Shown here piece after piece: positions 54,734-64,000 of a DNA stretch of 64,000 nt. The notes beneath the pieces were generated by a model. It saw nothing but the letters and a program-made list of their open reading frames with translations. It had not been told where the DNA came from and searched no databases. The stretch comes from Leptodontidium sp. MPI-SDFR-AT-0119. Lineage: Eukaryota > Ascomycota > Leotiomycetes > Helotiales > Leptodontidiaceae. The stretch spans positions 1,798,001 through 1,862,000 of the forward strand of contig JAHLEZ010000006.1 of NCBI GenBank assembly GCA_020726505.1, read 5' to 3'. Positions within the stretch are counted from its first letter, which is position 1. Every line of letters starts with the position of its first letter. A program made the position numbers and the translations under genes.

Positions 54734-55877
54734 TCACGCATTCGCAGTCTTGTCATTGTAGTAATGAATCTACACGAGCAGTCAGCATTGCCCTCAAACC
54801 ACACCAGCATTTGAACTCACAGTCTGATCCACACACCCCGCTGGGGTCATATACCCATAACTTCCTAAATTAATCCAAAGGCTCTGATTCTCACAAACCA
54901 ACCACGCACTCGCATTCGGCCTAGTCAATCCCGCAACAGTCCACTGTAACGCATCACCACTCCACGCAAAAGTGCCATAAGTATTTTTGTCCTTTTTAAA
55001 CTCGACCGCCAGTTTCGTCGCTCCGCTCACGGTGCTCGCTATCACGTTTGCGTAGAGGAACGTGCCTGGAGTAAGGAGCTCGACTAGTTGGCCGTCGACG
55101 ATGGCGAATTGGCCGGCCGTGAGGTAGGATTCGAGGATTGCGGTGCCGGGGAGGTAGATGGGTTTCGTTTGGAGGTATTTGTGGAAGTTCGGGTCGGCGA
55201 CAGCGCGGATCCAGTAATATCCTGTTTGGAGGGTTGTTCCTGGGCCGGTGCCGCTTCCTGTGGGGACGGAGCCGCTGCTGGTGATTGTGCTTGTGGATAG
55301 TGTGGTGAGTGTACTTGGCTTGATTGTGCTTGCTACTGCGGTTGGGGGAGCAGAGGAGGAGGAGGCAGCAGTGCCGGGGATGCATTGCGAGTAGTCTGGA
55401 GGTCAGATGGAAGTTATTCAGACACACGCGAAGGGATGCATACATTCACTGGAAACTGTCAGTAATATTTGGTAGGAGGGGGGATTTCTGATTACTTGTT
55501 GAAAGTACAGACGTATCCACTGACACATGTGGTCGCGCCATTCCAGTTCAACCCACCACCTACCATGTCAGTATGATTCTGTTGAGTATCTCCCTTGGCT
55601 CAATGTCTAACATGACGAGGGGCATTTGGGCTCCTTGGGTTGCTGGAGAACCCGAAGACATCTAAGATAACTTGGGCATTGGAGAACTTCCACAATATTC
55701 ATATTTCCATGACAATGAAGTCTCCGAGACTTCGAGGACGGTGATCAACTTCAACAAAGAGTCAAAGAAAACAAAAGGTTGAAACCTACATTGGCCCCAG
55801 GCACCAGATTGCGCACTCACAGCCGTCGCGACAGAGAGTCCAACGAGTAACGACCACATCCTCTCCAAAGTTCTCAA
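54734..55877 (-). CDS. Secreted CBM1 (cellulose-binding) protein
   Basis: Start ATG at 55877 (or 55859, MWSLLVGLSVATAVSA); a signal peptide is clear. Introns split a family 1 carbohydrate-binding module that reads GAWGQCGGLNWNGATTCVSG then YVCTFNNEYYSQCIPG, with the four Cys and aromatic residues of CBM1. The NNEY part depends on a 5-nt exon (TGAAT, 55444-55448) between introns of 47 and 48 bp. A Ser/Thr/Pro linker follows, then a C-terminal domain (YYWIRAVADPNFHKYLQTKP... GTFAWSGDALQWTVAGLTRP ...GYMTPAGCVDQT), and a last intron near 54770-54823 leads to HYYNDKTANA and TGA at 54734. The C-terminal domain has no catalytic residues I recognise. Extracellular, likely plant-cell-wall directed. 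Confidence 0.8.
55444..55448 (-). other. 5-nt micro-exon in the CBM1 gene
   Basis: Bounded by a CAG acceptor at 55449-55451 and a GTATGC donor from 55443. It contributes TGAAT, so that ...CTFN + N-E-Y + YSQC reads in frame. Skipping it would put the last CBM1 cysteine out of frame. No larger exon in this interval keeps the frame. Confidence 0.6.
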
Positions 55878-57000
55878 AAAATCGATAAAAGAATATATAC
55901 AAAGTCGAAGTGAAGATTCCGTTCAACGATACTGAAAACAAGCTTTCCATTCCCAAGCACCACCATTACTTTATACATATTTTAAAGTTTCAAGAGAGAT
56001 ATGGAGATGCAAGGGCAGCATCCCGCAGATAAAAATTGCGGACCGACGAAACCGAGGCAATATATCTGCATTCTGCCAGATTGCAAATACTTTTCGCGTA
56101 TGCGCAGCTAGAGATACGTGTGTGATCTGAGGTTGTATCGGTCGCTTAGCGAGATGGATGTGATGAAGCGGAATAGGCTGATATCAAGTGTATTGTTTGT
56201 TTGGTGGAAACGAGAAGATTGTAAAGGTTTCCTAGGTAAATTGTATATGGGCGATAGATCGTAGGAAATAGATTACCTTGCGGAGAACTGGGGAGGGTTT
56301 CGGTAGAGAGGTTCCGAAATTCAGGGGGATAATCACGTGTGAGGGGTAGTGGGGTCAGGGGTTTGTTGACTTTCGTGGAGATGACGGCTTCAGGTCCGAA
56401 ATAAGCTTCTCGCCACTTCTCGGTTGCTAGAGAGAATCATGATTTCATTGTTCATGAATTTGAGAGGGTCTCTGTCTTGCTCGCGAATAAACTCGACGTG
56501 ACATACCGCAATGACTAAAAGCAATGACGAGCACGCTAGTATCCCACTTTTCTCCCACGTTCTCCCCAGCCATGTTCCAAGTTCCAGGACTGGGGAGGAG
56601 GAAATGTTGCCAGAACAGTCATCACGCTGCTATCGCACAGCCACCTATGAGCGTACTTATTGAACGAAACCTAAGCGGCTATACCTCCCTATTAGAGACA
56701 AGCCCTTTCAGCACAGCACCCGCCTATCAATGAGTGATTTTATAGGAAAGTCAGGATAGGGGACGGATACCGGTAATCCAAGATCCTTCGGCATCGTCAG
56801 CATATCCGCACTTTTCTAAATAGTGAACCTAGATCTCAACCCGGATAGCCGCTGTTTGGAATACTCATACGTTGGATATCCGCCCAAATATCTTTGGATT
56901 ACATCGGGAATTCGCCGTATTCTCACAATCAAATCTGTTTATCCAAGCAGATAAACCTCACCATCTCAACCTCAAGAGTCCCCAAAATAACCAAACGAAA
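55878..57000. other. Intergenic, no gene seen
   Basis: Between divergent CBM1 and SDR genes. A short frame at 56524-56733 has no domain. Confidence 0.4.
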
Positions 57001-58138
57001 ATGCCACAAATCTACCTCATAGTCGGCGCCTCTCGAGGCATCGGTCTGGAATTCACAAAACAACTCCTCGATTTGGGGTATATAGTTATAGCAACGGCCC
57101 GCTCGCCCACACACTCGCTCCTCACTTCAACCTCTAATACCCTCCCAAACTCCCCCACCAAACCACCCAATAACGCTAGCAATCTCTGGGCTTTAACAGG
57201 CGCTCCAAATGGACACAACTTGACCATCTTGGAATGTGATGTTAGCGATGAAAGCAGCATCAAATCTTTTAGCGAGGAAGTGAGAAAATTAGGACGGAAA
57301 GGTGGTGTACTTGAGGGAGGTGTGATTGATGTCGTTGTTTTGAATGCAGGGATTTTGGAATATCCGGGGAGGGTGAGCGAGATGTAAGTTACATACTCTC
57401 TTCTAAAGTGTTCCATCCTTTTGGGTTTGGTGCTGCTTGGGGTTTGACGGCATGAGGTGGCACTTTAGTGCATGGGACTATGGAAGAGTCGAGCTTTTGT
57501 CTTTTGCGTGATGCCGAATGGTGTGTTGATGGGTATTTAGATCATTCGATTCATTCACGCACCACCTCCGGACCAACACGATCGGACCTCTTATCACAGC
57601 TTCACATCTCCTATCCCTCTCCTCACCACCTGACTCTCCCTCCCCTGCTTCCAACCCTCTCAAATCACCACTCTTACCCACTCATCCCTCAACGCCCATC
57701 CACATCAACACCTTAGTATTCATATCTTCCGACTCGGGATCGACGACGAATTTCCTCTCCTTCGAGGACGGGTTCGGGGCTTACGCAGCGTCGAAAGCAG
57801 CTCTGAATCAGGGACTGCGTCATCTGTCTGCTGAACTATATCGGAAGTCCCAACCTAACTCTAAGTCGTCTGAATCCACGTCCCAGAAGAAGACAGTGGT
57901 GCTAGCCCTCCATCCGGGCGAAGTCAGCACCGATATGGCGAACGTGGCTGTAGATTGGGAAATCGAAGGAATTATCAGCCCACAGGAGAGTGTTAAGTGT
58001 ATGCTGAAGGTCATTGCGGAGAAAGGATTTGGAGGAATTGATGAAGGGGGTGTGAGTACCGCGAGAGAGGAGGGGAAGAGGGAGGAACATGGCGCGGCTA
58101 CGTTTTGGACTTGGGAGGGAAGCAGGTATCCGTGGTAG
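57001..58138 (+). CDS. Short-chain dehydrogenase/reductase
   Basis: From the ATG at 57001. The Rossmann start YLIVGASRGIGLEFTKQLLD holds the TGxxxGIG-type motif (GASRGIG). NAG follows in VIDVVVLNAGILEYPG, then an intron (57384-57540) joining VSEI to SFDSFTHHLRTNTIGPLITA. The catalytic Ser is in NTLVFISSDSGS and YxxxK in GFGAYAASKAALNQGL. The family's C-terminal LHPGEVSTDMAN is present. A Ser/Pro-rich insertion of about 40 residues sits between the NNAG-type strand and the catalytic Ser, longer than usual. Cofactor NAD(P)H; substrate unknown. The frame is intact. Confidence 0.88.
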
Positions 58139-58245
58139 ATTGAGGGCATGTGATAAGAGATGAATGATGTAAATGACTAATGAAACTTTCGTCTATATGT
58201 AGATACTATACAACTTCCGGGCAAATATCGTACGAGCTCGTTACT

Positions 58246-60221
58246 CTACTTTGCTACTTTCTTCTTCAACAGACAATGCTCTCCCCATCTCCGCCTGTAC
58301 TCCTCGGGGATGATTGGCCAATCTGGGACCCAGATTATACGGCCGAGAATATGAGTCCTCGAAGCGTCGAGGAATGGTGCACAGTAAACTTGTTCCCAGT
58401 TTTCTAGGTCCTTGACGTAGTGTGGCTCTAGCACCGAAGAATTCGAGCCAGGGTAGTATGTATCGACCAAGAAGTCACAGGCTCTTATGTCGGTCTGTGG
58501 ACGATTAGCAGCTGTACATATGGAATGAGGAATAGTGCTTACATATTTCCCCATGTCTTCAATATTCTGGTCGTTCATTCCAGGAGGAGTGAGCCAAGCC
58601 CCTGACCAATGTCCAAAGCCCGTCTTGGCTTCAGAGAACTCTCCTGGTAAGAGACCACTGAACTCGCTCTTCACAAACTTTGCCCTCATATTCTTTGGAA
58701 GGTGGTAGGAGCTTGGGAAGCGATACCACTCCTTTCCGAAGCAGATTGAGTCTCCATATGATCCGACTGTTTGGAGAGGTTCGTATATTTTCAGAGGTGC
58801 TGAATATGCTGAATAGATACCGTATATTCTGGCAATACCAAGATCGATGGATCCAATCATGACGAAGCTAACGATCAGAAGCTTGAGCTTAGCAGGGATC
58901 TTGCCAACCAGTGTCTTCGGATCTGACTGTCCAAAAGCTGCCAGGATGATGTGTAGTGACATAGCTCCGTTGAGTGCGAGACATGGGTATGCAGGATACA
59001 TGAATCTCTCCTCTTTGTGTGGCTGGAAGCTAAAGATGGCCAACCACATGTAGAAAGGGGTCATGAAAATGATGCTTCGCAATCCTGTGACTGTGTTCGC
59101 TTGCGCCGAACGAGAAAGTAGCTTTTGCAGCGTAAAAAGTGGTAGAGCTGCGCATGCTAGGATGAACCAGATGTTGAAATTCAGTAGCAAGTTACGGATG
59201 TAGAAATGCCATGGCTCAGTACCATAGATCTCTGGTCCTTTGCCAGGCTCGCTGAATATGTTGTACCAGACGATATTGAATGGAACAAGTACCAGAGTCT
59301 TGTAGAAGAAGCCAGATACGACGAATTCAAATACCTAGTAAGGTCAGAACAGTATCCCCAGTAAATTAGGGAGCCTACCAAAACGATGAGCCCTGAAACG
59401 ATTCCTCTGATAAATCTCAAAATGGTTTCAATAAATGCGTCCTTGCTGCTGAGGCAAGCAAATACAACCTCCTCGAACAAGAATGGTGCCGATAATGCCA
59501 TGGCAAATGGCCATCCAAGTATCCCACCGAGTGCGAAGCAGAATATTCCCTGCGCGGTCTTCAACCCTCCTCTCCAATTCATAAATTGTGCCATTCCAAA
59601 CATTGTAGTGTACATGGCGAAACTCGAAGGAAGGAAGGAGGCAGATGCATGGAACATTCCAGGACTAAAGACCATAGCCATCAAGAAGAATAGAGCGATT
59701 CGTGGGTTCAATGTATTGTTCACAACTCGGAAAAGCATTGTCTGACTGATGGCGCATACGAAAGCTAGAATGTATCGGATGAAATAGAACTCCCCAACCT
59801 ACAAGTATCAGCCGACGTACATAGACAATGCAGGGTCGCATACCTTTGTAGAAAATGGCAAAAGCCTTCTGAAGTTCCCTACCAAACCATGAAGGATAAT
59901 GTACAGCCAACTCCTGATGGCATAGTCCGGCGAGTATTCCCAAGTCTGCAACCCATAGCCATGGCTCAGATAGTGTGTAGGTTCCCAGTAATTAAAGGTC
60001 TCGTCGCAATCCTGTATCGGCGCATATAATGCCGCAAGTAAATTGGCAATGAAGAAGACGTAGAACGCGCCAATGGGTTTGACGGCGAAAGGAGTGGCAG
60101 GCCTGATGGGCTGTTAGGAGGGGAAGCTCGATGCTTGAAGCCGGGTTGAATTCTAAACATACTTCTTCTTCGGGACCTTCGCTGGCTTCCCCGGCCTCAT
60201 GTTGGCTGCCTTTGGAGGCAT
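58246..60221 (-). CDS. ALG9: ALG9-type alpha-1,2-mannosyltransferase (GT22)
   Basis: Start ATG at 60221 (MPPKAANMRPGKPAKVPKKK), then an intron to PIRPATPFAVKPIGAFYVFF. GT22 features follow in order: AALYAPIQDCDETFNYWEPT with the catalytic acidic residues of the first loop, HYLSHGYGLQTWEYSPDYAI, many membrane helices, and FSFQPHKEERFMYPAYPCLA with the HKEERFMYP hallmark. The C-terminus (FFLVDTYYPG... LDASRTHILGRIIWVP) is lumenal. Introns near 58495-58540, 59335-59378 and 59800-59842 keep the frame. The enzyme adds alpha-1,2-mannose from dolichol-phosphate-mannose to the lipid-linked N-glycan precursor in the ER. It is divergent from NAF1. Confidence 0.9.
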
Positions 60222-60456
60222 GCTGAGGATATTGTAGTCGTCTCAACTTTTCTGGTCAAAGTTCGCGATGTCTGTCTGGTGTTGGGACAGACTTCAGCTG
60301 GAAGGGTTCGGGCGGGATGACGCCCGCCAAGGACCCCTGACGCGCTAAGGATTTAAGCTCTCCAGTAACTTTTTTATTTTGAGGGTCTTGAACAGAGGAA
60401 GTTCTCTGCATCAACAACTTCTTTTCTGCACAACAGCACAACCAGCTCTCGAAGTC
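60222..60456. promoter_or_regulatory. Short bidirectional promoter ALG9/NAF1
   Basis: 235 bp between the two start codons must serve both genes. GC content is moderate, with no obvious TATA box. Two housekeeping genes sharing a short promoter is common in compact fungal core regions. Confidence 0.5.
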
Positions 60457-62568
60457 ATGAATATGGAGAACTCGGCCGTGTATGATAGTGCGAAAGCGAC
60501 CACTGCAGACAACATTGCTCCCGATTTACCAAACACAGAAACGAAAATCGTCCAGGATCCTCCAGTAAATGCAGAAATCGAGGCGAATGCCCAAGATACA
60601 CCAATGGAGAATGCGGTCGAAATAGGAGTCGCAGATAGATCTGCAAGTCCACCACTTACCCATGCTTTAGAAGCCCTTCTAGGAGGACTCGACTCGCCCG
60701 TTCCTACTGCAGGGGATGTTCCTGCTATCCCTCAAGATCTGGACTTGTCTGTTGCCGAACCAAATTCCATCAAGAGCGCTCTGTTGGATGTAGCTGGCGC
60801 CGAAAATGCTATACCTACCACTCAGGCTGTCGAATTAACTTCTGCGCATCAGAGTACATCTCTACTCGCGGCACAGAATACCAATCCACCTGCTATCGAG
60901 CAAATTCATACCCCCCACATTATTTCCACCGATGCAGATACCAAGATTGACGACTCGCCTATTCCTATATCTCAAATCGAAACCATGTCTGCCCAAGACT
61001 ACCCAGCCATTCCTGGGCTCTTCTTAGGAAATGCGACAACCCAGCCTGAGCCAGCTCCCGTCCAAAGCGAAACAAAGATAGAATCTTCTACTCCTCATAC
61101 CGAAATACCTGGAGATAGTCAAATGGGAAGCAATGTTCCTACAGGAGAAGATACGCCAATGGAAGACGGTGCTGAAGTAGAAGGCGAACATCCAGAGTGG
61201 GAAGTCGACTCGTCCCCAATCGAGTCCTCGTCCGACGATTCATCAAGCGACGACTCATCTGATGACGAAAGCGAAGAAGGGGACAATGCATACAAGTTAT
61301 TGAGTCCCGAGGAGCAAGCCCGCATACTGATGGAAGGAGATGGGGGCTCTGATGATGAAGGGGGTGGGAAAGCTAAGGGGGCTGGGGGTCAATTGCGAAC
61401 CAAAAACGAAGTCCCAGATGTTATAGTGCCTAAGCCAGATGTCGTTATTACCGCGGATATGCCCATCACGGAAGTGGGAAATGTCGAACATATTGTTGAG
61501 AATGTTTTGGTTATCAAGGCAAGGATTTCCGGCGAGAACAGAGCTCTCGAGAGCGGATCTGTGTTATGTTTGGAAGACAGAAGTGTAATTGGAGTTGTCG
61601 CAGAGATCCTGGGACCTGTACAAAAACCTCTTTACTCAGTCATGTTCACGAATGCTGCAGAGATTACGGAAGCTGGATTGTCATTGGGCACCAAAGTATT
61701 CTATTCGGAGAAACACTCGACATTTGTTTTCACGCAGGCACTGAAAGCCTATAAAGGTTCAGATGCGTCGAATCTTCACGATGAGGAGGTTGGAGACGAA
61801 GAAATGGAATTCTCAGATGATGAGGCCGAAGCAGAGCACAAGCGGAGAGTCAAGCAAAAGAGAATAGAACGCAGAGGTGGGAAGATGCAGAACGGTGGCT
61901 CAGGCCGGGGTGGTCATCCATTACAACAGCAACAAACGCCATACAATTCTTCCAAGCCAATCAGCTATGATGATGCCGAGGAGGATGGACCATATCGACC
62001 TTTGACGCGACCAGCTGGATTCGAGAATTCCGTTGGGCACGGTGAAGCTCCCCAAGAAGGTGCTTACACGGGGAACTATGACAGACCGAATCGTGAGCAA
62101 TTCAGAGGTAGAGGCAGAGGAGGCGACCGAGGAAGAGGGGATCGGGGTAGAGGTCGGGGAGATCGTGGAAGGGGACGAGGCGGGTATCAGGAGCGAAGAG
62201 GCAGCGGCCATTCGCTTCCACCACGACCACAAGGTTACTCCCAACCTCCTAGCGCCTACCCACCCGGTCAATATCAACAACCGCCCCAAGGAGGAGATTT
62301 CAATCAACCTTTGGCACCTCCTCCGGCACTCCCAAACTTCTACATGCCACCAGCGGCCTACTCTCCTCAACAACCTCAATTGGCTTGGCCTCAATTTCCT
62401 CCTCAATTCCAGCAAGCTTTTCAAAATGGACAGAACCCGTGGCAGCCGCCTCCTGGATCTCCGGGGCAAGTACCGCCTGCAACAGGAGGAGCTTTCATCA
62501 ATCCGGCATTCTTGCCCGGTCAGTGGAACAATCAGAATGGTCAGAATGGCGGTGGGAGTGGTAAGTGA
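60457..62568 (+). CDS. NAF1: NAF1-like H/ACA snoRNP assembly factor
   Basis: Intronless from the ATG at 60457 (MNMENSAVY), 703 residues; the frame is open further upstream but without an ATG. A long acidic, disordered N-terminus ends in Ser/Asp-rich runs. The Gar1/Naf1 beta-barrel domain lies at about residues 340-445 (EVGNVEHIVENVLVIKARIS, LESGSVLCLEDRSVIGVVAE, ILGPVQKPLYSVMF, GTKVFYSEKHSTFVFTQALK). A basic region, RGRGRGGDRGRG repeats (about 550-585) and a Pro/Gln-rich tail follow. NAF1 chaperones early assembly of box H/ACA RNPs with Cbf5 in the nucleus before Gar1 replaces it. The RGG repeats are typical of the fungal proteins. Confidence 0.9.
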   Translation: MNMENSAVYDSAKATTADNIAPDLPNTETKIVQDPPVNAEIEANAQDTPMENAVEIGVADRSASPPLTHALEALLGGLDSPVPTAGDVPAIPQDLDLSVAEPNSIKSALLDVAGAENAIPTTQAVELTSAHQSTSLLAAQNTNPPAIEQIHTPHIISTDADTKIDDSPIPISQIETMSAQDYPAIPGLFLGNATTQPEPAPVQSETKIESSTPHTEIPGDSQMGSNVPTGEDTPMEDGAEVEGEHPEWEVDSSPIESSSDDSSSDDSSDDESEEGDNAYKLLSPEEQARILMEGDGGSDDEGGGKAKGAGGQLRTKNEVPDVIVPKPDVVITADMPITEVGNVEHIVENVLVIKARISGENRALESGSVLCLEDRSVIGVVAEILGPVQKPLYSVMFTNAAEITEAGLSLGTKVFYSEKHSTFVFTQALKAYKGSDASNLHDEEVGDEEMEFSDDEAEAEHKRRVKQKRIERRGGKMQNGGSGRGGHPLQQQQTPYNSSKPISYDDAEEDGPYRPLTRPAGFENSVGHGEAPQEGAYTGNYDRPNREQFRGRGRGGDRGRGDRGRGRGDRGRGRGGYQERRGSGHSLPPRPQGYSQPPSAYPPGQYQQPPQGGDFNQPLAPPPALPNFYMPPAAYSPQQPQLAWPQFPPQFQQAFQNGQNPWQPPPGSPGQVPPATGGAFINPAFLPGQWNNQNGQNGGGSGK

Positions 62569-63408
62569 TGACTGAAAGTGTGTAGGATACCATCGATGGA
62601 TCACAAGATGGAACCGTATATAATTACATGATACCCTTCATAATGAATGATGAGATTTGCTCTTGCCACCGTAACTTTTTCTACTTTCCTTGATCAAAAC
62701 AATCCACACGAGCGAGGTCGTCAGTTCAAAGGGCTGAGTAAGGAAAGGGGTTGTCTCCGTTTGGTCTAGCGTTGGAATCACATGACTGGCATAATACTTT
62801 GGCTCCAAATAAATCAGCATCACCTCGACGACATCTCAAGAGTCTCGCCCCAGTTGGGGCTGAAGCCAACATCCTGAACGGTTGGTGAGGCCTCAAAGCT
62901 ACTCCAAGCCTATTCTTGATCATCTTATCGACGTCTAGCCAAGGATAGAAGTCCCGCCGGCTTCAATACCCCATTCTTCTCAAGTTCACGCCCAACGGGC
63001 TTTCACGAGGCTTGTATCAACAGCGCAAAGTCCCAATCTACCACTGGTAGATTGAAATGGCATGATTCTGATTTGAACGAGTGTTCTCCCAGTCAAAATG
63101 TATTCCTGATGCGGTCTCCTTACGCCGCCGTCGTCGGGTTGGTCGAAACCGACTATCATTAGCCCGATGTGGACAAAAAGTCCCTGGTGGCCGGGATGAT
63201 AAGAGCAATTCTGCCCACGACATACCCCATCAATGGCGGGGCAAAGCACCCCGCTGCATTGCTTGGTCTTATCGATTGGAACTTGTTGCATTTCATATAT
63301 ATGTGGTGGGCGCTCTATGATGGTGGTTTGAAAGTGTATTCGTATCACTGCTTCCAGACTGCTTTTTGTCTTTGATATTCCGAGTTTGGAGACCAAAGAG
63401 ACGCCAAC
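62569..63408. other. Intergenic, no gene seen
   Basis: No supported gene on either strand. A tRNA-like A-box word near 62760 was considered and rejected. The last 100 bp should hold the promoter of the gene at 63409. Confidence 0.4.
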
Positions 63409-64000
63409 ATGGACAAACGAGTTGAGAGATGCCGAGAATTGGCGGGAGGACTTATCGAACAGTTGAAGGCGTCACCAGCAACCAAGAAAGCAATGGCCAG
63501 CCCAAAACTCATTCTGTACGGAGCTTTACTGGTAGCTCTCATATCATGGCTTCTCGTACGAGCCATACAATATCTCAAGCGACCAAGCTACAGCAGTCGA
63601 CCATCAACCCCTACTCTCGAAAAAGCACCACGAAGTTTCAAAGCACCCGAAAGGAAACCTGGAGGTTTGTGCAGCCAATGGCTCGACTAACTGACTTGGC
63701 GTGACTGACCTCACTCAGTATGGGAACCCATGGAATTCAAACGCCCAACTGCACCTCCAGCGCCCAACTGGAATGTACACACTACGAAACCAAATGCATA
63801 CCGCCCTTTCCGACATGGCCCTTACCATATCACCATGGGTCTCCGAAACATGAACTGGGATGAGTGGATTGGTGAGTTCCTACCTACCACGGGTAGCTGC
63901 GTCCACGCACGGGAAACTGACACCTGCCAGAACTTGACAACCACTACCTGAAATTCCACGCCGACAAAGCCAAACGGATTGAGGAGCGTGGTTCGAAATG
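63409..64000 (+). CDS. DUF3445 (heme-dependent oxidative N-demethylase-like) protein, partial
   Basis: From the ATG at 63409. A short N-terminal part with one membrane helix (LILYGALLVALISWLLVRAI), then two introns (63665-63718 and about 63872-63930) lead to WEPMEFKRPTAPPAPNWNVH, YRPFRHGPYHITMGLRNMNW and DEWIELDNHYLKFHADKAKR, the start of the fungal DUF3445 domain. The window ends inside the gene, so the heme region is not seen. Bacterial members bind heme and demethylate secondary amines; the activity of fungal members is less certain. The N-terminal helix suggests membrane attachment. Confidence 0.82.

Noticed and set aside
62740..62830. tRNA-like A-box word (TGGTCTAGCG)
   Set aside because: No B-box (GGTTCGAxxCC) or foldable cloverleaf follows on either strand.

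Overview
The window is genomic DNA of a filamentous ascomycete (Pezizomycotina). Genes are split by 45-65 bp introns with GT/AG ends and CTAAC/CTGAC-like branch points. The gene families are typical of these fungi: HET-domain proteins, Zn2Cys6 and bZIP regulators, a LaeA-type methyltransferase, a CBM1 protein, 2EXR and F-box proteins, and a PigL_N/ubiquitin-like immune-type protein. Leotiomycetes would fit, but I cannot fix the class from the sequence alone. There are no prokaryotic features. I see no credible rRNA, tRNA or CRISPR array.

Layout. 0-7 kb: a broken F-box/LRR-like fragment at the left edge, an orphan exon pair, a small repeat-motif protein, and a divergent pair formed by a LaeA-like methyltransferase (-) and an FAD monooxygenase (+). 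7-10 kb: AT-rich relic DNA, a small protein kinase, and a disrupted Lys/Ala/Glu-rich reading frame. 10-15 kb: a sugar-type MFS transporter (-) divergent from a Zn2Cys6 activator (+), with a 19-bp inverted repeat between them. 15-17 kb: a decayed Tc1/mariner element. 17-19 kb: a Gfo/Idh/MocA dehydrogenase and an armadillo-type gene relic. 20-24 kb: a ten-exon, 972-residue protein with PigL_N-like, ubiquitin-like, SERAC1-like hydrolase and Cys/His zinc regions. 24-28 kb: a disrupted unknown gene, a 2EXR protein and a broken secreted-protein gene. 28.5-30.2 kb: a decayed tandem array of about 165-bp units. 30-40 kb: gene-poor, holding one intronless SH3 membrane protein. 40-47 kb: a HET pseudogene, an F-box protein, a bZIP factor, an SRPK-like kinase pseudogene and an APH-family kinase. 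48-64 kb: an ACR3 arsenite transporter, a second HET pseudogene, then mostly conserved housekeeping genes (EXO5, ALG9, NAF1, a DUF3445 protein cut by the edge) with a CBM1 protein and an SDR.

Overall the left two thirds are accessory: candidate self/non-self genes, specialised-metabolism genes, a transposon and many gene remnants. The right 12 kb is a core block. At least six genes are interrupted by in-frame stops or frameshifts. Where the ancestral codon can be guessed the changes often look like C:G to T:A transitions, as expected from RIP-like decay. Several apparent frame breaks dissolve when introns are placed correctly; these are recorded as rejected.
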